A stretch of DNA of 64,000 nt from SpSt-333 sp964371615 (GTDB taxonomy: Bacteria; Bacteroidota; Ignavibacteria; UBA10030; UBA8401), in assembly GCA_964371615.1 (NCBI GenBank), contig CAYJMS010000003.1, positions 372,001 to 436,000 of the forward strand, read 5' to 3'. Numbering within the stretch: the first letter of the stretch is position 1; each line of letters starts with the position of its first letter. The notes below the pieces were generated by a model. That model worked only from the letters and a program-made list of their open reading frames with translations, had not been told where the DNA came from and did no database searches. The position numbers were made by a program, and so were the translations under genes. This document shows, piece after piece, positions 17,441 through 25,541 of the stretch.

Positions 17441-19432
17441 ATGAAAAACTACGCTCGATTTTTTTGTTATTCAGTTATTGCACTATCCGTTCTTACCGTT
17501 GGTTCAACACCGGTTTCTGCAAACGAAATAAAGATGAAATCGACGATCTCCGCCGTTACCGTTTACAACGACCAGGCGCTTGTTACCAGGAATTCAAACG
17601 AGAATGTTCCCGCAGGAATTCACACCGTGATCATATCCGATCTGCCATGGGGAATGGTGGACCAGTCTTTGAAAGTGACCGGCACGTCCGATAACGAAGT
17701 GAAGATATCCGACATTAAGATCGACCAGATATTTCTCGATACTATTCCCGAAAGCAGGATAGCCGAGTTGTACCAACGTCTCAATGTATTGAGAAACGAA
17801 AAAAATGCATTGGAACGGAACAATATCTTGTTCAAATCACAATTCGATGCTGTCGATGCTATGAAAGAGAACTTTACCAAAAGCCTCTCGCTGCAGAATC
17901 CAGGACAAAAAGCGTCGATCGACGAATGGGACCGGCTGCTTCAGTTCGTCGAACGGAAAAAGTCCGAATATTCTGATAAAATGGAATCGGTCCGCAAAGA
18001 GATCGATGTAAAATTGTGGAAGATCAAAACGGTTGAAGAGGAGATCCGGTCGATCGGCAGCGCATCAAAGAAAGCGCAGAAGAGTGTTTCCGTCACATTA
18101 AAGGTGTCCAAGACGGGTATCGTGCGGCTTGAAATTTCATATCTCATTTACGGTGTATCGTGGACACCGACATACGAAGTACGTGCCCAATCGACCGATA
18201 CATCCGTCCAGATTGTCTATTCCGGCAATGTGCGTCAATCTTCGAACGAGGATTGGAACAATGTCGACCTAACACTTTCTACGGCCCGACCGGCAATGAG
18301 CGAGAATCTGCCGGTGTTATGGCGTTGGACCATCGATGCTCAGCAAGTCTATAATCCTGTGCATATACGTGGCGGCCGGGTTGCACCTGTTTCTCCTCCA
18401 CGTCCCAACACGACAGAAGTGACATTCATGGGAAACACATTGTCGGGAAAAGTGATTGACAGCCAAACCGGCGAACCTCTTACCGGAGCAAATGTGGTTA
18501 TTTCCGGGACAAATCTAGGAGGATCAACGGATGTCAGCGGTGATTTTATTATTTATAACATTCCCGACGGCAATTATATCGTGCGTGCATCGATGATCGG
18601 TTACCAAACAGTTGCCGTCACCGGAGTTTCAATATCAAGGACCATGGGAGCGAAACAAACATTATACTTATCTGCTTCAGGTGTTCAATCTCAGGAAGTT
18701 ATCGTCTCTGCCGAACGTCCTATGGTGAACAAAAGTATGACGAACACCGCCCGCTCGTTTTTGGTTGATGGATTGAGCGTGGATCCCGAAGAATCGGTTT
18801 CTTCATCACAGATCACTTCGTCAACATTCTCCATTCCATCGAAACAGACCATCCCGAGCGATAACAGGAACCACAAGATCAACATTGCGGTTGACGAGAT
18901 ACCGGTTGCATTCACCTATTCGATTGTTCCAAAGGTTCTGCAGACTGCATTTCTTGTGGCGAGAGGAAAGAACTTCCGGGATTATCCCCTGCTTGCCGGT
19001 GACGCGAATATTTTTCTTGATAATTCATTTGTTGCTACGGTTCCTTTGAAAACGATCATGCCGAACGATTCGTTTTTCGTCAATCTCGGCATCGACGAAG
19101 CGATCCGGGTTGAAAGGAAATTGATCAATCGGTTTGTTGAAAAAGTCGGTACGTTCTCCACAAAGGGGAAAGTCACATATGAGTTTGAGAACACTGTCGA
19201 GAATTTTAAAAAACAATCTGTCGATATTATGCTATTCGATCACGCTCCCGTTTCGGCTAATGAAAAATATACAGTGGAGATCATCGATCCGGATCCGAGG
19301 GCGATGAAACCGGACACCGACGGGATATTCACATGGATCATGACGGTTCAGCCCGGCGGAAAAAAAACCGTGAAATTAAAATTCGCAGTTGAATATCCGC
19401 CGGATGCGCCTCCGCATGGACTTTTAAAATAA
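17441..19432 (+). CDS. DUF4140/DUF4139 (MuiA-like) protein with inserted carboxypeptidase-regulatory domain
   Basis: A 663-residue exported protein. After a signal peptide (1-28) comes a DUF4140 domain (about 35-130), a coiled coil (105-210), and the DUF4139 beta-rich region beginning near 220 (GVSWTPTYEVRA). DUF4139 is interrupted at about 333-412 by a carboxypeptidase D regulatory-like Ig fold (SGKVIDSQTGEPLTGANV...), followed by a segment (413-445, SQEVIVSAERPMVNKS) that resembles the linker to a TonB-receptor plug. DUF4139 resumes at about 465 and ends normally. The family includes mucoidy-inhibitor MuiA-like proteins but its biochemical role is unknown. GGAG stands eight bases before the ATG. 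Confidence 0.85.
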   Translation: MKNYARFFCYSVIALSVLTVGSTPVSANEIKMKSTISAVTVYNDQALVTRNSNENVPAGIHTVIISDLPWGMVDQSLKVTGTSDNEVKISDIKIDQIFLDTIPESRIAELYQRLNVLRNEKNALERNNILFKSQFDAVDAMKENFTKSLSLQNPGQKASIDEWDRLLQFVERKKSEYSDKMESVRKEIDVKLWKIKTVEEEIRSIGSASKKAQKSVSVTLKVSKTGIVRLEISYLIYGVSWTPTYEVRAQSTDTSVQIVYSGNVRQSSNEDWNNVDLTLSTARPAMSENLPVLWRWTIDAQQVYNPVHIRGGRVAPVSPPRPNTTEVTFMGNTLSGKVIDSQTGEPLTGANVVISGTNLGGSTDVSGDFIIYNIPDGNYIVRASMIGYQTVAVTGVSISRTMGAKQTLYLSASGVQSQEVIVSAERPMVNKSMTNTARSFLVDGLSVDPEESVSSSQITSSTFSIPSKQTIPSDNRNHKINIAVDEIPVAFTYSIVPKVLQTAFLVARGKNFRDYPLLAGDANIFLDNSFVATVPLKTIMPNDSFFVNLGIDEAIRVERKLINRFVEKVGTFSTKGKVTYEFENTVENFKKQSVDIMLFDHAPVSANEKYTVEIIDPDPRAMKPDTDGIFTWIMTVQPGGKKTVKLKFAVEYPPDAPPHGLLK

Positions 19433-19434
19433 TT

Positions 19435-19483
19435 TTTCGCTTACGCATCCGCCTGTATTCGGTCGGTTATATTGTAAGCGAAA
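19435..19483. repeat. Inverted repeat after DUF4139 gene
   Basis: TTTCGCTTAC (19435-19444) is inverted as GTAAGCGAAA (19474-19483) with a 29-base loop. It begins directly after the stop codon and may terminate transcription, though no T tract follows. Confidence 0.5.
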
Positions 19484-19554
19484 TACGGAATAGTGAATCG
19501 GCCATATATTTGCATCATGCTGATGCTGTAATTTTGCAATGAACAAAGTACACC

Positions 19555-19887
19555 ATGAAGATTGATGCTCAAATACCGTTCCATCTCACAGACTGGACTG
19601 ACGTGCCAAAAGAAGAACACTCCGGTGTAACAGGATCGGCTGTTTGGAAAGTCATCCGCTGCGGCGACATCCGTGTCCGCCGTGTTGATTACTCTCCCGG
19701 TTATTGTGCCGATCATTGGTGCGATAAAGGACATATCATCTTTTGTATTGACGGCGAAATGACGACAGAACTGAAAGATGGAAGGACTTTCGTTCTTAAA
19801 AAAGGAATGTCGTATCAGGTCGGTGACAACTCCGACAACCATCGCTCGTTCACTGAAACGGGTGTATCGTTGTTTATTGTCGATTAA
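19555..19887 (+). CDS. DHCW-motif cupin fold protein
   Basis: A 110-residue single cupin. The ADHWCDKGH segment (52-60) is the signature of the DHCW-motif cupin group, and the second cupin motif is seen around GMSYQVGDNSDNHRS near the C-terminus. His54, Cys56, His60 and the His near residue 96 could hold a metal ion. The substrate is unknown. TATATTTG (19505-19512) upstream matches the -7 promoter element but lacks a well-spaced TTG. Confidence 0.85.
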   Translation: MKIDAQIPFHLTDWTDVPKEEHSGVTGSAVWKVIRCGDIRVRRVDYSPGYCADHWCDKGHIIFCIDGEMTTELKDGRTFVLKKGMSYQVGDNSDNHRSFTETGVSLFIVD

Positions 19888-19924
19888 TAATTTATTTTGA
19901 CCGACCACAACCAAGGAGAGAATT

Positions 19925-20356
19925 ATGCCGCAAAAAATGTCGGCAACCGTGCATATTGAAATATTCGCCGACCCGGCGGCTGTCTGGAAAGGATTGACCG
20001 ACCCGGCGATGATCAAACAGTATTTTTTCGGCACAAACGTTGCCACCGATTGGAAGAAAGGAAGTCCGATCTATTTCCGCGGTGAATGGGAGGGAAAGCC
20101 GTACGAAGACAAAGGGACGATTCTTGATATACTGCCGGAAAAACATTTACACTATAGTTATTGGAGTTCCATGTCGGGAACGCCGGATATTCCGGAGAAT
20201 TATGCAACGATCAAGTACGAACTGACGAAAGATGGCGCGTCGACTGTGTTGACTATTATACAGGATGGCGTTGATACCGAAGAGCGGAAGAATCACAGTG
20301 AAGAGACCTGGAAATATGTCATGGGGGGTTTGAAGAAACTTGTGGAAGGTACATAG
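19925..20356 (+). CDS. SRPBCC (AHSA1-like) domain protein
   Basis: A 143-residue START/Bet v1-like (activator of Hsp90 ATPase 1 C-terminal-like) single-domain protein. The typical opening VHIEIFADPAAVWKGLTDPAMIKQYFFG is followed by a strand-rich FRGEWEGKPYEDKGTILDI part and a C-terminal helix (EETWKYVMGGLKKLVEG). Members bind hydrophobic ligands or have no known ligand. A GGAGAG ribosome site lies just before the ATG. It begins 37 bases after the cupin gene, so the two may be co-transcribed. Confidence 0.85.
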   Translation: MPQKMSATVHIEIFADPAAVWKGLTDPAMIKQYFFGTNVATDWKKGSPIYFRGEWEGKPYEDKGTILDILPEKHLHYSYWSSMSGTPDIPENYATIKYELTKDGASTVLTIIQDGVDTEERKNHSEETWKYVMGGLKKLVEGT

Positions 20357-20406
20357 AATGACCGATCACCGGTATCATTTGCAAAAATATTTCACACCGG
20401 ACTATC

Positions 20407-21000
20407 ATGCCGACTCCAAATAACATTAAGTATTTCAAGACGCCGGCGGATCTGCGTTCATGGTTTGAAAAGAATCACGAAAAAAAGCGGGAACAATGGA
20501 TCGGGTACTATAAAAAGGATTCCGGAACACCGAGTATTACATGGCCGGAGTCGGTCGACCAGGCGCTCTGTTTCGGCTGGATTGACGGTGTACGAAAGAG
20601 CGTCGATGACAAGCGGTATACCATACGGTTTACGCCGCGCAGAACAACCAGCATCTGGAGCGTAATCAACATCAAGCGGGTGAAAGAATTGAAGAAACTC
20701 GGTTTGATGAAAAGGGAGGGGCTGACGTTGTTTGAACTACGGGACGGTAAAAAGTCGAACCGGTATTCATTTGAGCAGCGGAAGAATCCCGTTCTTCCCC
20801 TCCGGTATAAAAAAATATTCAGATCAAACAAGAATGCATGGACCTTTTTTTCAACGCAGCCGCCGTGGTACCGTAAGGCGTCGGTATGGTGGATTATCAG
20901 CGCGAAACAGGAAAAGACAAAAATGCAGCGGCTTGAACGCATGATTCGGGATTCCGAAACCGGAATTTCCATCCCCGTGCTGCGGAGAAAAAAGAAATGA
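20407..21000 (+). CDS. YdeI/OmdA family protein
   Basis: A 197-residue protein of the YdeI/OmpD-associated family (also called bacteriocin-protection family). Recognisable are the YFKTPADLRSWFEKNH start, the WPESVDQALCFGWIDG segment and the RRTTSIWSVINIKRVKEL segment, followed by a basic C-terminus. Its biochemical role is not established. It is one of two YdeI-domain genes in tandem here; the next protein carries the domain only in its C-terminal part. Confidence 0.85.
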   Translation: MPTPNNIKYFKTPADLRSWFEKNHEKKREQWIGYYKKDSGTPSITWPESVDQALCFGWIDGVRKSVDDKRYTIRFTPRRTTSIWSVINIKRVKELKKLGLMKREGLTLFELRDGKKSNRYSFEQRKNPVLPLRYKKIFRSNKNAWTFFSTQPPWYRKASVWWIISAKQEKTKMQRLERMIRDSETGISIPVLRRKKK

Positions 21001-21061
21001 ATACAGATTTATCCGTTGCCGGGACAGAAAATGGTAACCGGAAACAGGGGTGCACGAAAGA

Positions 21062-21682
21062 ATGACACAGAAAGATAAACGTATCGACAAATACATTGCC
21101 CGTTCACAACCGTTTGCCCGGCCGATTCTGAAGCATCTCCGCTCGTTGGTGCACACCGCGTGCCCGTCTGTTGATGAAACGATGAAGTGGAGTTTTCCTC
21201 ATTTTGAATATAGAGGGGAAATGATGTGCAGTATGGCGTCGTTTAAACAACATTGTGCTTTCGGATTCTGGAAGGCCTCTCTCCTGAAGAACAAAACGTT
21301 TATGGCAAATGCACGCGGAGAAAAAGCGATGGGACATCTCGGCAGAATCACGTCACCAGACGATCTGCCGCCGCACAGGGTGTTGATTGCTTCCATCAAG
21401 GAAGCGATGCGGCTCAACGATGCGGGAATAAAAGTAAAAAAATCTCCCGCCGGGAAGAGTGATAAAGAACTCATTGTGCCGAAGCAACTGCGCGCTGCTT
21501 TGATAAGCAATGCCGCGGCAAAAAGGATATTCGACGCATTCAGTTATTCCAACAAAAAGGAATATGTTGAATGGATTGCTGATGCAAAGTCCGACGAAAC
21601 CCGTATGAGACGCATCGACACTGCCATTGAATGGTTATCCGAAGGAAAACCACGGAATTGGAAGTATCTGCGCAAAAAATAA
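21062..21682 (+). CDS. DUF1801-YdeI fusion protein
   Basis: A 206-residue protein. Residues 1-110 match the DUF1801 fold (ISYIARSQPFARPILKHLRSL-like start, then DETMKWSFPHFEYRG and FGFWKASL). The C-terminal third (about 140-206: VPKQLRAALISNAAAKRIFDAFSYSNKKEYVEWIADAKSDETRMRRID region) is the YdeI/OmdA helical domain. ATG 21062 is used; a GTG four codons upstream is possible. The function is unknown. It lies 61 bases after the preceding YdeI gene in the same direction. Confidence 0.83.
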   Translation: MTQKDKRIDKYIARSQPFARPILKHLRSLVHTACPSVDETMKWSFPHFEYRGEMMCSMASFKQHCAFGFWKASLLKNKTFMANARGEKAMGHLGRITSPDDLPPHRVLIASIKEAMRLNDAGIKVKKSPAGKSDKELIVPKQLRAALISNAAAKRIFDAFSYSNKKEYVEWIADAKSDETRMRRIDTAIEWLSEGKPRNWKYLRKK

Positions 21683-21721
21683 TCGCAAAGAATAAATAGA
21701 AAGATTTATTGACAAAGAGCT

Positions 21722-21751
21722 TTGAAATGTCAAAAAGAAGACGTATCTTTG
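21722..21751 (+). promoter_or_regulatory. FCB-type promoter of RRM protein gene
   Basis: TTG (21722-21724, within TTTG), a 19-base spacer and TATCTTTG (21744-21751), an exact match to the TTTG / TAnnTTTG consensus. It predicts transcription from about 21757 and a leader of about 120 bases. Confidence 0.65.
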
Positions 21752-21757
21752 TAACGT

Positions 21758-21880
21758 ATTGATGGCACTTCAGAGTTTCTGTTCAGTCTCAGATTTCTTT
21801 CTCAATCTCACTCTCAGTCTCTTGTGGATCGCCCTCTCTCATTAATTACCTAATTTCTCATTATTTACATAGGAACACCT
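21758..21880 (+). promoter_or_regulatory. Long pyrimidine-rich leader of RRM gene
   Basis: The predicted untranslated leader is strongly C/T rich and repeats words such as TCAGTCTCAG, CTCAATCTCA and CTCTCAGTCTC between about 21785 and 21822. A TAGGAACACCT stretch precedes the ATG. Long leaders are common for cold-inducible RNA-binding proteins; a regulatory role here is inference. Confidence 0.4.
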
Positions 21881-22204
21881 ATGACCATTTACATTGGCAA
21901 CCTCAGCTACGAGGCACAAGAGCAAGATATCCAGGAACTGTTTTCAAAATTCGGCGAAGTGTCGTCCGTGAAACTCATTAAGGACAATGCAACCGGCCGC
22001 TCCAAAGGCTTCGGTTTCGTTGAAATGGCGGATGCGTCGCTTTCCAAGCGCGCGATCGCAGAGTTGCACGAAACAGAATTTATGAGCCGTAATATCGTCG
22101 TGAACGAAGCGCGTCCGAAGACCTCGAACGAAGGTTCGTCCTACGGCCGCGGCGGCGGAAACAAGAGCTATGGCGGCGGATACAACAGCCGACGCAGCTA
22201 CTAA
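21881..22204 (+). CDS. RRM-domain RNA-binding protein
   Basis: A 107-residue protein with one RNA-recognition motif: RNP2 is IYIGNL (3-8) and RNP1 is KGFGFVEM (42-49), with the aromatic residues that stack on RNA present. The last 23 residues are Gly/Arg/Ser/Tyr rich (GRGGGNKSYGGG), as in the cyanobacterial and FCB cold-shock-type Rbp proteins. It probably acts as an RNA chaperone. It lies directly upstream of a DEAD-box helicase, a pairing that suggests a cold or RNA-structure response. Confidence 0.93.
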   Translation: MTIYIGNLSYEAQEQDIQELFSKFGEVSSVKLIKDNATGRSKGFGFVEMADASLSKRAIAELHETEFMSRNIVVNEARPKTSNEGSSYGRGGGNKSYGGGYNSRRSY

Positions 22205-22216
22205 TCACCAACACGT

Positions 22217-22267
22217 GTAAAGTATACTTTACTGAAACTGCCCGAACGACTTTTGTCCTTCGGGCAG
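22217..22267. other. Perfect palindrome and hairpin between RRM and helicase genes
   Basis: GTAAAGTATACTTTAC (22217-22232) is a perfect 16-bp palindrome. Next to it CTGCCCGAA (22238-22246) pairs with TTCGGGCAG (22259-22267). There is no T tract, so read-through into the helicase gene 20 bases on is likely. It could be an RNA-processing or attenuation site. Confidence 0.55.
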
Positions 22268-22286
22268 TAGTGTTTATCGAGGTAGC

Positions 22287-23948
22287 ATGTCTACCGAAAG
22301 ACCATTCATGAAAAAAACTCAATTTACCGAACTTACCTTTTCACCGGAAATCCATCAGGCAATCACGGAGATGGGCTTTATTGAAGCGACCCAGATCCAA
22401 TCGGAAACGATTCCGTTACTGATGGAAGGAAAAGACCTTATCGGACAGGCACAGACCGGCACCGGAAAAACCGCGGCCTTCGGCATTCCCCTGCTGGAGA
22501 AAATCGCCGAAGGGGACACGTCGTTGTCGTCCGTCATTCTCTGTCCCACGCGCGAACTGGCGATCCAGGTCGCGAACGAGTTGAAGAAACTCGCCAAATA
22601 TAAAAAGTTTATCCACATCCTCCCCGTGTACGGAGGGGAGTCGATTCAATATCAAATCAAAGACCTGAAGAAAAAAGTACAGGTGATCGTCGGCACACCG
22701 GGAAGAGTGATGGATCACATGGAACGAAAAACAATTTCGTTCGAAAACGTCAAAACCATCGTACTGGATGAAGCGGACGAGATGCTCAATATGGGATTCC
22801 GCGACGACATCGAAGTTATTCTGAAAACGATGCCGAAAGAGCGTCAGACAGTCCTCTTCTCCGCTACAATGCCGAAACCGATTATCGAACTGGCAAAACG
22901 ATACCAGAATCATCCCGCGCACGTCAAAGTCACAAAAGAGAATCTTACCGCAGCATCGATCGAACAGATGTTCTTCGATATCGGCTCTATGTCCAAGATC
23001 AATCTGATCTCTCAATTAATCGACGTGCACGACATCAAATTATCCATCGTCTTCTGCAACACCAAACGCAAAGTGGACGAAGTGGCAAAATCCCTGAAAA
23101 TCCACGGCTACAAGGCGGACGGCATTCACGGCGACCTGAATCAGATACAGCGCAATAAAGTGTTGACCGGATTCAGAACCGGCGAAGCGCATATCCTGGT
23201 GGCCACCGATGTTGCCGCGCGCGGTATCGACGTAAGCAATATCGATGCGGTATTCAACTATGACCTGCCGAACGATCCGGAATATTATGTCCACCGTATC
23301 GGCCGCACCGGCCGTGCCGGCAAGACGGGAAAAGCATTTTCGTTTGTTACCGGACGAAACGAATTCCGGCTGCTCAAGAACATCGAACAATTTGCCAGCG
23401 TCAGGATTGAACGACGGAACGTACCGACAGAAAAGGAAGTGCGGGATCTGACGGCGCAGCGGATGATCGCAAAGATCCGTCACATGCTTACACACGACAA
23501 ATTAACCGCATTCGAAGAGATGGTAGACCAGTACACCGTGGACGGATTGACCGCACGTCAATTGGCTGCTGCATTACTGAAAATATCATTACCCGATGTG
23601 AAGAAACATACCGCGGAAGTGCGGGCAGCTCGGGAACACCCCGCCGCCGACGATTACCGCAGAGATGACCGGCATGATCGCCGCGAACGGCCGTCGCATT
23701 TTTCCGATCGAAACGACAACCGTTCATCCCAGGACCGCCGCGAACACCGGCCGTATGAACGCCGTGTGCCGAGCGGAGGAGACCGCAATGACCGCCGCAG
23801 AACCGGCTATGGTTCGCAGCGGACGGAGTATCGGTCCGAAAAACCGAGAGATTTTCCTCATAAAAAGCGTGAAGATCCTCGCAAGGAGACGCATCCGGTA
23901 GCAAAACGATTCGTCAAACGGAAGATCACCAAAGTCGTCGGATATTGA
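22287..23948 (+). CDS. DEAD-box ATP-dependent RNA helicase with long charged tail
   Basis: A 553-residue helicase resembling CsdA/DeaD. All motifs are present: F aromatic plus Q motif (TQIQSE, 35-40), AQTGTGKT (55-62), PTRELA, TPGR, DEAD (161-164), SAT, ARGID and HRIGRTGRAG. The tail beyond about residue 440 is a low-complexity Arg/Asp/His-rich region (RRDDRHDRRER and similar) that probably binds RNA. It should unwind RNA in ribosome assembly or mRNA decay. A GAGG site precedes ATG 22287; ATG 22308 is an alternative. It is likely co-expressed with the RRM gene upstream. Confidence 0.93.
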   Translation: MSTERPFMKKTQFTELTFSPEIHQAITEMGFIEATQIQSETIPLLMEGKDLIGQAQTGTGKTAAFGIPLLEKIAEGDTSLSSVILCPTRELAIQVANELKKLAKYKKFIHILPVYGGESIQYQIKDLKKKVQVIVGTPGRVMDHMERKTISFENVKTIVLDEADEMLNMGFRDDIEVILKTMPKERQTVLFSATMPKPIIELAKRYQNHPAHVKVTKENLTAASIEQMFFDIGSMSKINLISQLIDVHDIKLSIVFCNTKRKVDEVAKSLKIHGYKADGIHGDLNQIQRNKVLTGFRTGEAHILVATDVAARGIDVSNIDAVFNYDLPNDPEYYVHRIGRTGRAGKTGKAFSFVTGRNEFRLLKNIEQFASVRIERRNVPTEKEVRDLTAQRMIAKIRHMLTHDKLTAFEEMVDQYTVDGLTARQLAAALLKISLPDVKKHTAEVRAAREHPAADDYRRDDRHDRRERPSHFSDRNDNRSSQDRREHRPYERRVPSGGDRNDRRRTGYGSQRTEYRSEKPRDFPHKKREDPRKETHPVAKRFVKRKITKVVGY

Positions 23949-23963
23949 TCCGATGAGATTCAC

Positions 23964-23996
23964 CTGCGCCCGCCGTTTGGCGGGCGCAGCTGTTTT
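23964..23996 (+). terminator. Intrinsic terminator of helicase gene
   Basis: CTGCGCCCGCC (23964-23974), loop GTTT, GGCGGGCGCAG (23979-23989), followed by CTGTTTT. Confidence 0.85.
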
Positions 23997-24089
23997 AAAT
24001 TCGATGGACAATCACGCAATCATTCCATATTTTTCTTTTTTGTAGTATCTCAATCCGGTTACCCCAACGAACGGAGGAAGAACACACCA

Positions 24090-24569
24090 ATGACACCGTC
24101 AACAGAACGCAGCGCCAAAATCCGCATGATCAGCGATCTTCCCGACCGGCTTGACTCAGCGGTGAAGGGTTTGAACGATGCTCAACTCGACACGCCGTAC
24201 CGCGACGGCGGCTGGACCGTTCGCCAGGTTGTACACCATATCGCCGATTCACACATGAATGCATTTCTCCGGATGAAATGGATGCTGATCGAAAACAACC
24301 CGACTATTAAAACATATGATCAGGATGTCTGGGCGCAATCTCGCGAGTATCGATTGCCGCTATCGCCGTCGTTATCATTAATCCGGGGACTGCATGCGCG
24401 CTGGACAGCAATGCTCGATGCGGTATCTGAGCAAGATTGGACGGTACGAATTGCCGACCACCCGGAGCGCGGAGTTGTCACACTGGACCACATGCTTGAC
24501 ATCTATTCATCGCACGGCGAAAAACATTGCGGGCACATCATGGGTCTGCGGAACAAAATGAATTGGTGA
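24090..24569 (+). CDS. DinB-superfamily protein of the YfiT/BstA group
   Basis: A 159-residue four-helix-bundle protein. The DGGWTVRQVVHHIADSHMNA segment (45-64) and the YSSHGEKHCGHI segment (about 140-151) carry the histidines (VHH, and H.x3.HCGHI) that bind a metal in DinB-fold enzymes. It is most like YfiT/BstA, a bacillithiol or glutathione-type thiol transferase, so it may detoxify electrophiles; that assignment depends on the presence of bacillithiol in this organism. An ACGGAGGAAG ribosome site precedes the ATG. The next gene's long reading frame overlaps it, but its true start lies 26 bases downstream. Confidence 0.83.
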   Translation: MTPSTERSAKIRMISDLPDRLDSAVKGLNDAQLDTPYRDGGWTVRQVVHHIADSHMNAFLRMKWMLIENNPTIKTYDQDVWAQSREYRLPLSPSLSLIRGLHARWTAMLDAVSEQDWTVRIADHPERGVVTLDHMLDIYSSHGEKHCGHIMGLRNKMNW

Positions 24570-24595
24570 TATACCATCCCGGACAGTTAACTCGT

Positions 24596-25303
24596 ATGAA
24601 AAAAAACCATATACTATTTCTTTTGACATTGCTGCTCCTCGGATGTTCGTCGAATGAAAGCACAAACGGGCAACACCGGCGAATTATTTTCTTCGGAGAT
24701 TCAATTACTGAACTCGGCGTGAAACCGAACGGCTACGTTTCGATCGTCCGCGACTCGCTGCGAATGGCGGGAATTGATACGGATGTTATCGGTGCAGGAA
24801 TCAGCGGAAATAAGGTCACCGATCTGCAGGCGCGCCTGAAAACCGATGTATTGGAGAAGCGGCCGGGTATTGTCGTGATTTATATCGGCATCAACGATGT
24901 CTGGCATTATCAATTTGCCGATCGCGGGTTATCGGGAACACCGAAGGAGACGTACCGAGCGGTGTTATCCGGAATCATAGCCGACATCCAGCGGGCCGGA
25001 TCGGTCGTTGTACTTTGCACGCCGAGCGTCATCGGCGAAAAACGTGACGGTGCCAACCGCTGGGATGCAATGCTGGATGACTATTCGGCAATCAGCAGGG
25101 AGATCGCACAGGAACGATCGTGCATTCTTCTCGATCTGCGAAAAGATTTTCTGATTCATCTCGCCGAAAATAATCCTGATAATGCTGAGAAAAATATATT
25201 GACATACGATGGCGTGCATTTAAACGATCGAGGAAACCGATTTGTCGCAGCCCGCATGGTAAACGCGCTGGATGGACTCGGCTTGTTCTTTCCGCAGCAT
25301 TAA
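24596..25303 (+). CDS. SGNH/GDSL-family lipoprotein hydrolase
   Basis: A 235-residue lipoprotein esterase/lipase-type enzyme. A signal with lipobox LLLGC places lipidated Cys17. The SGNH blocks are visible: FFGDSITE with Ser36, a GAGISGNKV block with Gly71, IGINDVW with Asn100, and DGVHLND with Asp204 and His207. The sequence around the blocks is typical of the bacterial G-D-S-L acylhydrolases acting on cell-surface glycans or lipids. ATG 24596 opens on the signal peptide; the longer frame from 24527 would overlap the preceding gene. Confidence 0.9.
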   Translation: MKKNHILFLLTLLLLGCSSNESTNGQHRRIIFFGDSITELGVKPNGYVSIVRDSLRMAGIDTDVIGAGISGNKVTDLQARLKTDVLEKRPGIVVIYIGINDVWHYQFADRGLSGTPKETYRAVLSGIIADIQRAGSVVVLCTPSVIGEKRDGANRWDAMLDDYSAISREIAQERSCILLDLRKDFLIHLAENNPDNAEKNILTYDGVHLNDRGNRFVAARMVNALDGLGLFFPQH

Positions 25304-25446
25304 ACCAAACTCATTCTATATCGTTCGTTTATCGGTAAAACACCACAACTCACCGAAAACCGACTGGAAACCGTGAATTTGTTAAGTAGGTTTGCTCAAT
25401 TGTTTCGGAATCGCTGGATTCATTCGATTTATCATTGAGCGCCATA

Positions 25447-25477
25447 TTGGACTTTTTTGTCTTTTTTCATAATATTT
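25447..25477 (+). promoter_or_regulatory. FCB-type promoter of ABC efflux operon
   Basis: TTG (25447-25449), 20 bases, TAATATTT (25470-25477), about 64 bases before the adaptor ATG. Confidence 0.35.
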
Positions 25478-25541
25478 ATGAACATTTGCACTGTGAAACA
25501 TGTTTTACAGATGACATTGCGCAAATCAGTACAGGGAAAAA

